A stretch of DNA of 38,781 nt from Spirochaetota bacterium. GTDB lineage: Bacteria; Spirochaetota; UBA4802; UBA5550. The position numbers were made by a program, and so were the translations under genes. This document shows, piece after piece, positions 1 to 7,613 of this stretch. The notes under the pieces are model-generated. The model did no database searches. It worked only from the letters and a program-made list of their open reading frames with translations, and was not told the origin of the DNA. The stretch lies in the NCBI GenBank assembly GCA_012730035.1, contig JAAYBQ010000203.1, positions 1 to 38,781 of the forward strand, in the 5' to 3' direction. How positions within the stretch are numbered: the first letter of the stretch is position 1; the number at the start of each line of letters is the position of its first letter.

Positions 1-382
1 TTATTTTACCGTCAAGGTAGGGCCTGAGCGCTTTTTCGTTCATTTCGGTAAATGTCGGTGCCATGATAAAAAATGTAAGAAAAAGTGAAAGTCCCACTAT
101 CACCTGGTTAGGCGGCATCTGCTGCAGCGACAGGGCCCTTTTTACAAAGTCAAGAACAATGACCACCCTGGTAAAGGCGGTCATCATTATTATTATAGAC
201 GGGGCCAGAGTGAGTATCGAGAGCAGAAATAAAATCTGCAGACTGAGCGCCACGTCCTTTGGACCAGATGCCGGAGCAATGTCGAAGGCGATTTTGGGAA
301 TCGGCATTGTCACGTTCTGACCTGAAAGCAGGGCTGGCACCGCAACAAAGAGGCACGAAAGCAGTATTACTCTACTCTTCAT
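1..382 (-). CDS. fliP: Flagellar export gate protein FliP (partial, C-terminus outside window)
   Basis: Only the first 127 or so residues lie in the window; the frame runs off the left edge. FliP is an inner-membrane core subunit of the flagellar type III export gate. The translation begins [11 protein letters not shown], a signal-peptide-like stretch, then PIPKIAF, then the FliP hallmark [18 protein letters not shown], followed by [19 protein letters not shown] and [18 protein letters not shown]. These are strongly conserved FliP segments, so identity is clear although the gene is incomplete. The ATG at 380-382 overlaps the end of fliO by 11 bases, which points to translational coupling. In spirochaetes fliQ, fliR and flhB usually follow; they would lie to the left of the window. 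Confidence 0.93.
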   Translation of the reverse strand, partial: MKSRVILLSCLFVAVPALLSGQNVTMPIPKIAFDIAPASGPKDVALSLQILFLLSILTLAPSIIIMMTAFTRVVIVLDFVKRALSLQQMPPNQVIVGLSLFLTFFIMAPTFTEMNEKALRPYLDGKI

Positions 383-1106
383 CTTCATGATTGATCTTTT
401 TCAGCCTTTTTTTCTGTTGGTCAAGATAACTCATGTCAATATCACTCTCGGGAATCTCTTCAACCCTGGTCTTCCTGAAACCGCGTGTCCGCTTCTCGTT
501 TATCCTGTCAATAATCCAGCCCATCTGGTCAGCAACAAATTCCTGGAAATTCTTGCCCTGCACCGGCGTTGACCTGGAGCTGAGCAGACGGATCCTGTCA
601 ACATCATCCTTTTCCTTAATTTCGGTTATCATGTTAATGCTGCTGTCAGTTACCCCGATAAGGAACACCTTGCCTGCGACATCTATTATCTGCAGCGTCT
701 TGTTCGGCCCCACCGGCACCATCGACAGTGTGCGTATTGCCTCCTGCCCGGATATATTCAAACCCACTTTCTGGCTTATAAATTTATAAAAAAAGTAGAA
801 CCCGCCACCGAAAAGCATCAGCACAAATATAACCTTGATGAATTCCCAGAAGGCTGACCCCTCGGGCTCCCGGGGGCCAAAATCACCTTCACCGAAACCT
901 GTTCCGGGAACAGCATTGTTATCAGGCATGTTATTGTTATCACCGGTCTGAGCTGTTCTTTCCAAAGTCTTTCCGTCCTGCGACTGTGCATAAACAGCGG
1001 CGGAATTAAACTGTAAAAAAAATATGATTATGCAGAAAATCGCAGCAAAAATTGCTAAACTCATCTTCTGCTTTTTTCGATAAGAAATCAGGATATTATG
1101 TCTCAT
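372..1106 (-). CDS. fliO: Flagellar biosynthesis protein FliO/FliZ
   Basis: A 244-residue protein between fliN/fliY and fliP, the usual place of fliO (called fliZ in some spirochaetes). FliO helps assemble the FliP-FliQ-FliR export gate in the inner membrane. The N-terminus has a hydrophobic signal-like segment (about residues 15-40) followed by a Gln/Asn/Asp-rich linker. A second transmembrane segment lies at about 87-107, then a FliO-type domain including [20 protein letters not shown] and [14 protein letters not shown]. The C-terminal tail is highly charged ([13 protein letters not shown]). The first ATG is at 1104-1106; a second ATG 14 codons in, just before the hydrophobic stretch, is an equally good start. 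Neither has a strong ribosome binding site. Confidence 0.85.
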   Translation of the reverse strand: MRHNILISYRKKQKMSLAIFAAIFCIIIFFLQFNSAAVYAQSQDGKTLERTAQTGDNNNMPDNNAVPGTGFGEGDFGPREPEGSAFWEFIKVIFVLMLFGGGFYFFYKFISQKVGLNISGQEAIRTLSMVPVGPNKTLQIIDVAGKVFLIGVTDSSINMITEIKEKDDVDRIRLLSSRSTPVQGKNFQEFVADQMGWIIDRINEKRTRGFRKTRVEEIPESDIDMSYLDQQKKRLKKINHEDEE

Positions 1107-1141
1107 ATTTTTCCGGATAAAAAAAATTTCCCCTCTATCTG

Positions 1142-1173
1142 ATACGGCAGAACCGTATTTTACGGACTGCCGT
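1142..1173 (-). promoter_or_regulatory. Intercistronic RNA hairpin between fliN/fliY and fliO
   Basis: ACGGCAG at 1144-1150 pairs with CTGCCGT at 1167-1173. Inside it CCGTA (1153-1157) pairs with TACGG (1161-1165) around a TTT loop, giving a stem of 7 plus 5 bp with a small internal loop. A run of eight T follows only after a further 20 or so bases on the minus strand, so it is not a classic terminator. It may be a processing or mRNA-stability element, or an attenuator, inside the flagellar operon. Confidence 0.45.
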
Positions 1174-1200
1174 TACTTTTGCCGCGTAATAGTAATATTG

Positions 1201-2256
1201 CTACTTGTTAACCGATTTAAACCTTTCATCCTGGCTTACAATGTCGGTTACCCTTACACCGAAGTTTTCGTCGATAACCACAACCTCACCGCGGGCAATC
1301 AGCTTTCCGTTTACAAGAAGGTCAACAGGCTCACCTGCCAGTTTATCAAGCTCGATAATTGAACCCTCACCAAGGCCCAGTATATCCTTGACCAGGCGGG
1401 TTGTCCTCCCGAGCTCAACGGTCATGGTCATCTCTATATCAAGGAGCAGACTTATATCGCTGTAGCCTGGCGCGGTGATCCCCTCGCCCATCTGCGGGAA
1501 TCGCACAGAACTGATCTGCGCCTGAGGCGCGTTGTACTGGTACTGCTGCTGCTGCATCTGCGGCTGCGGAGCGCCCCCTATTGCACCAAGCGTACCGGAT
1601 ATGTTTGTGTCAATTATATGAAAAAGTTTTGAATTTATTACACCATCAATGATCAGGTCGTATGTAATCTTAACCACATCTCCCGGCGGTATCTGGAGCT
1701 CAGCCGGGCTGTTTGCTATTGTAACAACCGCAGGTGTAGTATTTATGCCGCCACCTATCTTGCTGCTGAACTGCGTGGCCATTGACGATACAAGCTGGTT
1801 TGTAAATTCCTGTATTGTACTCTGGTGAGCTTCATCAATTTCAGCAGGCGCTGACCCGCTGTCGTCCCCCATCATAAGTGAGGAAATTATTCCTGCGTCG
1901 CGGAAGTTGAAAATAATAACATTCCTGCCGTTTACCGCTCCGCTGTAATTCATTGAAACCTGGACAAACTTGCCCTTGAAATCCGCCCTTACAGCCTCCT
2001 GCTGTTTTGCCTCGACCAGAGGATTGGATATAACAAGGCCCCTCCCGCCAAGGTAACCGCTTAGCGAAGGAGCGACTGACGATGCAACCGAATTGAACAG
2101 ATTTCTGAGATTATTCTGTTCAGCCGGGGAAACAGACGAACTGCCCCTTGACGGTGACATGTCAAACCCGGCCATAGAATCAGGGCCGGAGGTTATATCA
2201 TCAGCTCCCTGCAACAGGGCATCAATTTCGTCTTGTGATAAGGAGCCGTCTCCCAT
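1201..2256 (-). CDS. fliY: Flagellar motor switch phosphatase FliY (FliN with CheC-like domain)
   Basis: A 351-residue C-ring protein. Residues 6-15 (LSQDEIDALL) are the conserved N-terminal peptide of FliM and FliY that binds CheY-P. The middle (about 45-225) is CheC-like and keeps one phosphatase motif, S146-x3-E150-x2-N153. A Gln/Pro-rich linker (230-250) leads to the FliN/SpoA C-terminal domain (about 268-345: LLLDIEMTMTVELGR, then GEPVDLLVNGKLIARGEVVV). It is therefore much longer than plain FliN (about 100-140 residues) and fits FliY. Start ATG at 2254-2256 has a strong GGAGGG site 5 bases upstream. Its neighbours are fliL and fliO; fliM, which normally sits between fliL and this gene in Treponema and Borrelia, is absent. 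Whether the phosphatase is active cannot be told from sequence alone. Confidence 0.92.
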   Translation of the reverse strand: MGDGSLSQDEIDALLQGADDITSGPDSMAGFDMSPSRGSSSVSPAEQNNLRNLFNSVASSVAPSLSGYLGGRGLVISNPLVEAKQQEAVRADFKGKFVQVSMNYSGAVNGRNVIIFNFRDAGIISSLMMGDDSGSAPAEIDEAHQSTIQEFTNQLVSSMATQFSSKIGGGINTTPAVVTIANSPAELQIPPGDVVKITYDLIIDGVINSKLFHIIDTNISGTLGAIGGAPQPQMQQQQYQYNAPQAQISSVRFPQMGEGITAPGYSDISLLLDIEMTMTVELGRTTRLVKDILGLGEGSIIELDKLAGEPVDLLVNGKLIARGEVVVIDENFGVRVTDIVSQDERFKSVNK

Positions 2257-2376
2257 ACTTCCCTCCAGTAAGAATGCCGAATATATGTTTTGCTCTTTGT
2301 ATTACCAGTACCCGCAACAAGACCTCTCAATTCTCCCGAACCCACAGCAGTCCGAACCGGGTAACAACTTCAAAAA

Positions 2377-2898
2377 TCAGTTAAGAACAAATTCCTTGAA
2401 ATAAACCTCTTTAATTTTACCCGAAATAAGCCTTATATTTATGTGAGCCTTGATCTCCTCGGAAAGGGCCACAGAATCGCTGACCGAATCCAGATCCTCA
2501 AATCTTTTCCCCTGCAGCAGAATGTTTATAATATGCTGCATCTCGTCTTTTCTCCTGATAAGCTCATTATTCATCTCCGGACCGGGGTCATAGCCCAGTG
2601 AAAGCGTCAGTTTAAGAAAATGCGGCTCTTCATCGGCAGTAGCCTTGGAAAAAGGCGGAAGCTCATAAACTGCAAGCGGTTCGGGCGGAGGCGCAGCAAT
2701 TATGTCCTGGCTTTTTTCGTACATGCTCTCCTGAACATTTTTAGCAACAAGGTAGGATATACCTATCATGAGCACCACAACAATTATTGAACCCGCAACA
2801 TAGAGCAGAATCTTGACTATCCTGGAAGTGGCACTACTCCCCTCCGGCTCCGCCGGTCTCGCCTCATCCTCGACTATATCTCTTTCTTCGTCACCCAT
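2377..2898 (-). CDS. fliL: Flagellar basal-body protein FliL
   Basis: A 173-residue single-pass membrane protein that surrounds the stator at the basal body. It has an acidic cytoplasmic N-terminus, one transmembrane helix at about residues 27-51 (IVKILLYVAGSIIVVVLMIG), a Pro-rich periplasmic linker (APPPEPLAVYELPPF), and the FliL domain with FLKLTLSLGYDPG, near RRKDEMQHIINILL. The C-terminus IKEVYFKEFVLN matches the family's usual ending. GGAAAGAG precedes the ATG. It is the first gene after a sigma-70-like promoter at 2972-3001 and is probably the lead gene of a fliL-fliY-fliO-fliP transcript. Confidence 0.92.
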   Translation of the reverse strand: MGDEERDIVEDEARPAEPEGSSATSRIVKILLYVAGSIIVVVLMIGISYLVAKNVQESMYEKSQDIIAAPPPEPLAVYELPPFSKATADEEPHFLKLTLSLGYDPGPEMNNELIRRKDEMQHIINILLQGKRFEDLDSVSDSVALSEEIKAHINIRLISGKIKEVYFKEFVLN

Positions 2899-2971
2899 AC
2901 TCTTTCCGTCTTAAATAGTTTATTGGCCGTTTACGCAAACAAGTCAGGATTAAACATAAATTACATGCGAC

Positions 2972-3001
2972 ATAATAACAAACTTTATCTATTCATGTCA
3001 A
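2972..3001 (-). promoter_or_regulatory. Sigma-70-type promoter upstream of fliL
   Basis: On the minus strand TTGACA (2996-3001, perfect -35) is followed after 18 bases by TATTAT (2972-2977, five of six matches). It sits about 75 bases before the fliL start, in the 240-base gap where motA and motB lie in Treponema and Borrelia. Confidence 0.7.
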
Positions 3002-3046
3002 TTAATTTATTCATTTTAACCTTATTATGCGTTACCGCCTCTTTAA

Positions 3047-3054
3047 TTATCGGC
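3047..3054 (-). promoter_or_regulatory. Perfect sigma-28 -10 box upstream of fliL (no clear -35)
   Basis: The minus strand reads GCCGATAA, exactly the flagellar sigma-28 (FliA/WhiG) -10 element, about 150 bases before fliL. The -35 position is a T-rich run rather than TAAA, so this half is weak. A second start point beside the sigma-70-like promoter is possible. Confidence 0.35.
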
Positions 3055-3137
3055 ACCTGAAAGTAAAAAAAATCACCAATTATTCATCGATGAGTATTTT
3101 AGCGCATATTTACTTGAAGCATGGCAACAGGGCCCTG

Positions 3138-3344
3138 TCAGGAGCGCGGATTGCCCGCGATGATGCCGAAAATCTGCCGGTTGTATTCCCTGATTTTTTC
3201 AATTATTTCAGGGATACGCTCCCTGACTATGTATTTTCTGTCATTGGTCAGGGTAATGACAGTGTCCGGCGTACTCTCCATTACCTCGATATGCTGCGGG
3301 TTAAGGGTAAAAACATCTCCGTTAAGCCTGTGAAGTTCAATCAT
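3138..3344 (-). CDS. flbD: Flagellar protein FlbD/SwrD
   Basis: A 68-residue protein of the FlbD (SwrD) family. It begins MIELHRLNGDVFTLNPQHIE, the family signature, followed by VMESTPDTVITLTNDRKYIV. SwrD supports flagellar torque in Bacillus subtilis, and the gene usually precedes motA. Start ATG at 3342-3344 has GGAG 5 bases upstream and overlaps the stop of the Maf-like gene as ATGA, so the two are translationally coupled. Downstream motA and motB are not found; instead there is a gap with promoters and then fliL. Confidence 0.92.
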   Translation of the reverse strand: MIELHRLNGDVFTLNPQHIEVMESTPDTVITLTNDRKYIVRERIPEIIEKIREYNRQIFGIIAGNPRS

Positions 3345-4240
3345 GGCATCTCCTCGCTCATCTGTTTTACGCTGCTGATATATTCATCAAGACCGGTTTT
3401 ATAAACTGACGAAGGCGAACAGCCCGGATAACTGCAGTCAGCCACCGGAAATGGTTCGGCCGAGAAAAGTTCATCAAGCCAGTACCTGGCTGCAAGAAAC
3501 TGGTGATTCGTAAAAAACGTACGGTTATCCCGGACTATTTCATAATACCTGTTATTGCGGCATCTGTCCATTTCTGCGCTGTTCACTGTGTTCAACCTGC
3601 CGCTGCAATGCTGGTTTGCGGCAAATCTCACAGTTTCAGAGGCATAGAACCTGTCACGAAAGCCCAGATCGTTCCCCGCGAGCATCAGGGAGAGTATACC
3701 GCAGCCCATTGCTATAGAAACAGCCTGTGTTGTCACAATACTCCCGGTAGCAACAAAGCCCAGGCCAGCACCCGCCCTTTGCCAGAGCGGGCTGAAAAAT
3801 TCACTTTCCAGCATCCAGTTGTAAAAACTTATGCGTCCCCTCCATTTTTTCAGAGAGGAGTACGATGAACAGCTGAAGGCAAGCAGGTGCATGGAAGATG
3901 TATCTATTGCCGAAAAGAAATCGTTAGGTGTGGTCTCGCAGGTAATTACAAAATCGGGCCTTATCCCGCGGATTACAAGCGGCCGGAGTGCCATATCTGA
4001 CGCAATCAGTATAAACCTTTTATCCCCCGTGACCCCGGCAAGTGTGGCTGTCTGCAGGTCAAGCGATGGGCCGGCCCCTGCTATTATTACATGGCGCCCC
4101 CGCAGCAGGGGGATTACAGGTTCCAGACCGCCGGACTGAGCAATAAGCGGAAGATTTTTCTCAAGATTGCGGATGAATGCATCACCACGCTCGGCAACCA
4201 TCCCATGATTAAGCGACGAAAAAAGTTCTGCTTTATTCAT
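3341..4240 (-). CDS. Motility accessory factor-like DUF115 protein (Maf / MptE-like fold)
   Basis: About 299 residues from the ATG at 4238-4240; a TTG at 4283-4285 would add 15. The DUF115 signature is present: HVIIAGAGPSLD, then RFILIASDMALRPL, IRPDFVITCE, ATGSIVTTQAVSIAMGCG and LMLAGNDLGF. DUF115 is shared by the Maf flagellin glycosyltransferases of Campylobacter, Helicobacter and Aeromonas and by archaeal MptE. Here the gene ends in an ATGA overlap with flbD and has a sigma-28-like promoter upstream, so a role in flagellin modification or export is a reasonable inference. It is at the short end for Maf proteins, which often carry extra domains. Neither start has a good ribosome binding site. 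Confidence 0.8.
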   Translation of the reverse strand: MNKAELFSSLNHGMVAERGDAFIRNLEKNLPLIAQSGGLEPVIPLLRGRHVIIAGAGPSLDLQTATLAGVTGDKRFILIASDMALRPLVIRGIRPDFVITCETTPNDFFSAIDTSSMHLLAFSCSSYSSLKKWRGRISFYNWMLESEFFSPLWQRAGAGLGFVATGSIVTTQAVSIAMGCGILSLMLAGNDLGFRDRFYASETVRFAANQHCSGRLNTVNSAEMDRCRNNRYYEIVRDNRTFFTNHQFLAARYWLDELFSAEPFPVADCSYPGCSPSSVYKTGLDEYISSVKQMSEEMP

Positions 4241-4396
4241 GAATGGGCCAACCCGGATGTGCGCGCAACGATAGCCCGCGTTCAATCCACAGGCAGGCGG
4301 TGCCGGCAGAAATTATCTGCTGTATAACATAATTGCACATAATAACTGTGCATAATCATGAATCAGCCATGTTTATCAAGCAATAAATGAGCAGAG

Positions 4397-4423
4397 TTAT
4401 CGGTAATTCAGATCCGGAGATTA
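4397..4423 (-). promoter_or_regulatory. Sigma-28-like promoter upstream of the Maf-like gene and flbD
   Basis: On the minus strand TAAT (4420-4423) is followed after exactly 15 bases by ACCGATAA (4397-4404). The sigma-28 consensus is TAAA-N15-GCCGATAA, so 3 of 4 and 7 of 8 positions match with correct spacing. The -35 half overlaps the stop codon of the TetR gene. The putative start site is about 110-150 bases before the Maf-like start. Confidence 0.5.
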
Positions 4424-5011
4424 GTTAGCCTTGATCAGGTGGGTTATATGTCTTACAATTTTTGTGTAATCAAGATCTATGGGGTCAATCTCTTCAATAA
4501 GACCAATAAAAAATACTATTACCTGAATAATTCTGGCAGCTGTTCTGTCATCAATATCCATCTGTCCAACAGATTCCCTGGCCTTATCCTTCATAATGCT
4601 CTCGAAAAAGATCCGGTGATTTGCAAAAAACTTTCTTATCATCGACATCATGGTCTCATTTTCGAATGCGTAGAGTATAATGTTTATCAGGATGATTATA
4701 TTTGCCCGGTCCAGCAGAAAGCTTTCAACACTTAAAAGTGACGAGATAGGAGCCCTTTCATCAACACCCATATCAATTGAAAGAAGGCGCCTGTGATTAT
4801 AATCGAGCACCGAATATATCTCGTTTATAAGCTCGAAATAAATATCATCCTTTGACGGGAAATAGTGAAGCACTCCCCCTTTTGAATACCCCGCCTCGTC
4901 GGCAATTTCCTGTATGGAAATCTGTGAATAGACCTGCTTCTGCAAAAGCCTTTTTAATGCAGCTGTGACTTTACGTTTTCTCGCTCTGACTTTTTCTTCT
5001 TTATCGATCAC
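4421..5011 (-). CDS. TetR/AcrR family transcriptional regulator
   Basis: About 196 residues. The N-terminal helix-turn-helix (about 10-55) reads AALKRLLQKQVYSQISIQEI, then DEAGYSKGGVLHYFPSKDDI, the standard TetR pattern in which the recognition helix is followed by the Y-F-x-S-K-D motif. The C-terminal ligand domain is hydrophobic and unassigned. An ATG at 5053 is possible, but the GTG at 5009-5011 is preferred because it has AGGAG eight bases upstream. The gene is transcribed away from tsaE. An imperfect palindrome at 5043-5054 just upstream could be its own operator. No obvious target gene such as a pump lies beside it. Confidence 0.88.
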   Translation of the reverse strand: MIDKEEKVRARKRKVTAALKRLLQKQVYSQISIQEIADEAGYSKGGVLHYFPSKDDIYFELINEIYSVLDYNHRRLLSIDMGVDERAPISSLLSVESFLLDRANIIILINIILYAFENETMMSMIRKFFANHRIFFESIMKDKARESVGQMDIDDRTAARIIQVIVFFIGLIEEIDPIDLDYTKIVRHITHLIKAN

Positions 5012-5042
5012 AATTAATGCTCCTGTATGTCTATAAAAAGAG

Positions 5043-5054
5043 CATGGTCCCATG
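5043..5054. promoter_or_regulatory. Short inverted repeat upstream of the TetR gene
   Basis: CATGG-TC-CCATG is a perfect 5-bp inverted repeat about 32 bases before the preferred GTG start. TetR proteins usually bind palindromes next to their own start, so it is a candidate operator; the arms are short. Confidence 0.3.
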
Positions 5055-5151
5055 ATGCAATAAAAAAAGCGGCACGTAAGAAAAAAATTACCCTGCAGCA
5101 GATATAAAATCCACCGGCACGCGCCGTAAAACAGGCCCGGAGGCTATTTCC

Positions 5152-5181
5152 TTGACAAAAAATCCGTTTCATTTCTATCCT
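5152..5181 (+). promoter_or_regulatory. Promoter of tsaE-tsaB
   Basis: TTGACA (5152-5157) and TATCCT (5176-5181) are 18 bases apart and end 22 bases before the tsaE start codon. Confidence 0.6.
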
Positions 5182-5203
5182 GTGGCACAGGTTAAACCGG
5201 GAA

Positions 5204-5629
5204 ATGAAAAGAGTAATCGAATCAGGATCATGCGCAGAGACGCTGGGGATTGCCACTGAACTTGGCAGAAGTGCTTCTCGCGGCGACATTATAACCCTGA
5301 GCGGCGAACTTGGCGCCGGCAAGACACTCTTTGCAGGGGGAATTGCCGCAGGCATGGGCATTGACGGGTACATAACCAGCCCCACGTTCAGCCTTATGGA
5401 TGTACATGAAGGAACCATACCACTTTATCACTTTGACCTGTACCGCATAGAGAAGCCTTCGGAGCTTGAAGAACTATTCTTCGAGGAATACTGGGAGGGG
5501 GATGGAATATCGGTTATCGAATGGCCCGAACGCGCCGAAGGGAGACTTCCCCGCCGGGTAACAGCAGTCACAATAGAATACACAGGCCCGGAAAGCAGGA
5601 GGATCACCATTGAACACCCTGACAATTGA
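5204..5629 (+). CDS. tsaE: tRNA t6A biosynthesis ATPase TsaE
   Basis: A 141-residue P-loop ATPase that works with TsaB and TsaD to make N6-threonylcarbamoyladenosine at position 37 of ANN-decoding tRNAs. Walker A is GELGAGKT at residues 34-41. SPTFSLMDVHEG (59-70), LYHFDLYRIE and SVIEWPER (103-110) are the other TsaE signatures. Length is near the family's usual 140-160 residues. The gene overlaps tsaB by 20 bases, giving a two-gene operon. The site upstream of the ATG is weak (CGGGAA), but the start is well placed after the promoter. Confidence 0.95.
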   Translation: MKRVIESGSCAETLGIATELGRSASRGDIITLSGELGAGKTLFAGGIAAGMGIDGYITSPTFSLMDVHEGTIPLYHFDLYRIEKPSELEELFFEEYWEGDGISVIEWPERAEGRLPRRVTAVTIEYTGPESRRITIEHPDN

Positions 5630-6317
5630 ATCATCAACAGATATAGAACTGCTCGCACTTACAAAGGGAAAAGAGCACTTCCAGTTTGCCCAAAAAACAG
5701 GACTATCACACTCCACGGACATGTTCGTAAACCTGGAATGGCTGCTCGATTCAGCGCGCATAAACGTCGGCCAGATTGATCTCATAGGCGCCGGCACAGG
5801 GCCGGGATCGTTTACAGGCGTACGAATTGCCGTAAGTACTGCCCGCATGCTCTCACAGATACTTGGAGTGCCCCTGGTTGGTGTAAAAAGCCATGAAATC
5901 TACGCAGCATCATGTGAAACAGTCAATAACGGACTTATAGCGGTAGCCTTTGACGCGAAGAAATCCAGGGTCTACGCTGCCCTGTACAGCAGAGAGAATG
6001 GCAGCACATCCCCTCTTATTGAACCGGGCGACTTTACCATGACTGAATTTCTTGAAAAGATACCATCTGTTGGCATGGTAACGTGTATCGGAGACGGATT
6101 CACGCGGTATTCAGCAGAACTCAGGGATTACGGCACAGCTAATGGGACGGTATACAGTTTTACTGCGGACTTTATGCCGTCGGGTAAAGCGGCATCTTTG
6201 CTGGTTCAGGAGAAGTTCAGGGAATCACCACAGAGTTACACCGATTACCTGAAGATACTGCCCCGGTACGAAAGGTTATCTGACGCGGAGAACGCGTATA
6301 ACTGCAGGAACAGGTAA
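5610..6317 (+). CDS. tsaB: tRNA t6A biosynthesis protein TsaB
   Basis: A 235-residue protein of the TsaB (YeaZ) branch of the ASKHA fold, partner of TsaE and TsaD. It begins NTLTIESST and contains the family signature GTGPGSFTGVRIAVSTARML at about residues 62-81, followed by LGVPLVGVKSHEI. The C-terminus (YLKILPRYERLSDAE) matches the usual TsaB tail. The start is TTG at 5610-5612, supported by AGGAGG at 5597-5602, seven bases upstream and inside the end of tsaE. TsaB is catalytically inert and acts as a scaffold for TsaD. Confidence 0.95.
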   Translation: MNTLTIESSTDIELLALTKGKEHFQFAQKTGLSHSTDMFVNLEWLLDSARINVGQIDLIGAGTGPGSFTGVRIAVSTARMLSQILGVPLVGVKSHEIYAASCETVNNGLIAVAFDAKKSRVYAALYSRENGSTSPLIEPGDFTMTEFLEKIPSVGMVTCIGDGFTRYSAELRDYGTANGTVYSFTADFMPSGKAASLLVQEKFRESPQSYTDYLKILPRYERLSDAENAYNCRNR

Positions 6318-7493
6318 TCAGGCCTTCCTGGCCTTCATACTCTTCATCAGGCGGGCCTTGTACTCAGTCTCCATGGGTTTAAGCACCCCGTAAAAACGCT
6401 TCATTTCATCCTTCCTTGATGAATTTCCTTCAAAGTCCACGCCAATCAGCAGGTTCCCTTCGTGATCTACAGATGTTGACTTAATCTCGCCATAGATTGT
6501 AAGCGGGGCCTGAAGCTTGAATACTATATCAAAGATAAATCCCCTGGATTTCTGGATGTACTTTCTAAGATCAGGATCGGTAATTCTAAGTTTTGCCCCG
6601 CCCCTGCTGATATCCGAAATCTGCTGATGTACAGGGATAAGCATGGTATTGGCATCTCTTATCCTGTCAACAAGCTTGAAGGACATATCCTTCAGGTCTA
6701 TAACCTTATCTATGCCCATCATCGATGTTTTGGATACAGCCTGTATGTAGGCAAATGTAACTGAATTCTGGTCTTCGGTAATGTATATAACAGGGACAAT
6801 TATTATTGATTTAAGCCCCTTTTCGATGTTCTTTTTAACAAGTTTTTCCAGATCATTGCCGTAAAGTGACGCAATATCGACAAAATCATCTGTCATGGCC
6901 CTGTACGATTCAGGGTCGCTCACATCCTGAATAAATAGGGATTTCCCGGTATTTTTTATGTTTTTGAGGACCGCGTCCCTTATGTCCATATTGAGGACAT
7001 CAACCTTGAACTGGTCTGCAAACCTGGAATTTACCGACTGGAACTGGTCAAGAACAACCTTGATGCTCGTTGGTATATTGAATTTGCTAAGATCAATAGT
7101 ATGCTTCGAAACCCTGAAATTGGTTGCAACAGCCTCACCCTGTACAAGTTTAAAGCGGAGATCCCTGCGCCCCTCGGTTGCCCTGCGCGCACTCCTGATC
7201 CTGCACTTGTAATAACCCGGACCCATATCCTGGATAACCTCCAGGTCAACCTCGATGTACTTGTCAGAAAGCCCGTAGATTATTATATTGCCGTCAGACC
7301 TGTAGTTCGGATCAGTGACAATCATGAGCGTGTTGTCCTGGTTATACTCATTAATCATCACTTCGTGCTTGTCAACGTCATACTTGATGTAGAGTTTTCT
7401 GGTGCTGAACTGATCCCGCAGAATACGGATAACATCTGCAACAGTTTCAAATGAGTTGAATGTTCGCGCTTTTCGCTGTTCCGTCTTGAGCAA
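6318..7493 (-). CDS. DUF1577 / PilZ-type protein, candidate c-di-GMP effector
   Basis: A 391-residue soluble protein resembling DUF1577 proteins of Leptospira. An RxxxR element (R109-R113, RRDLR) ends an N-terminal beta-rich domain, as at the start of PilZ domains. The matching D-x-S-x-x-G element (DISRGG, 294-299) lies about 180 residues later, followed by a PilZ-like barrel (FDIVFKLQ, GEIKSTSVD, LLIGVDFEG). The intervening block (about 140-290) has a GAF-like feel, including IIIVPVIYITED and VTFAYIQAVS, but this is only an impression. The start is TTG at 7491-7493 with GAGGT six bases upstream. The gene ends next to tsaB, tail to tail. Binding of c-di-GMP is inferred from the motif pair. 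Confidence 0.7.
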   Translation of the reverse strand: MLKTEQRKARTFNSFETVADVIRILRDQFSTRKLYIKYDVDKHEVMINEYNQDNTLMIVTDPNYRSDGNIIIYGLSDKYIEVDLEVIQDMGPGYYKCRIRSARRATEGRRDLRFKLVQGEAVATNFRVSKHTIDLSKFNIPTSIKVVLDQFQSVNSRFADQFKVDVLNMDIRDAVLKNIKNTGKSLFIQDVSDPESYRAMTDDFVDIASLYGNDLEKLVKKNIEKGLKSIIIVPVIYITEDQNSVTFAYIQAVSKTSMMGIDKVIDLKDMSFKLVDRIRDANTMLIPVHQQISDISRGGAKLRITDPDLRKYIQKSRGFIFDIVFKLQAPLTIYGEIKSTSVDHEGNLLIGVDFEGNSSRKDEMKRFYGVLKPMETEYKARLMKSMKARKA

Positions 7494-7570
7494 AACTGAC
7501 CTCGGTTAAAACATAATTGACTGTCAGACTAAATATCGGTCACCGCGTGATATTTCAACAATTTTACGCA

Positions 7571-7600
7571 AAAAAAAAGAGGGTTAGACCCTCTTTTTTT
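7571..7600. terminator. Bidirectional rho-independent terminator
   Basis: GAGGGT-TAG-ACCCTC is flanked by an A-run on the left and a T-run on the right, giving a stem with a U-tract on either strand. It lies directly after the Lys/Ala-rich gene on the minus strand. Confidence 0.88.
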
Positions 7601-7613
7601 AATTTTGGAATAA

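Noticed and set aside
3503-4327. Plus-strand ORFs over the Maf-like gene
   Set aside because: All are shadows of the DUF115 gene in other frames, without ribosome sites or domains.
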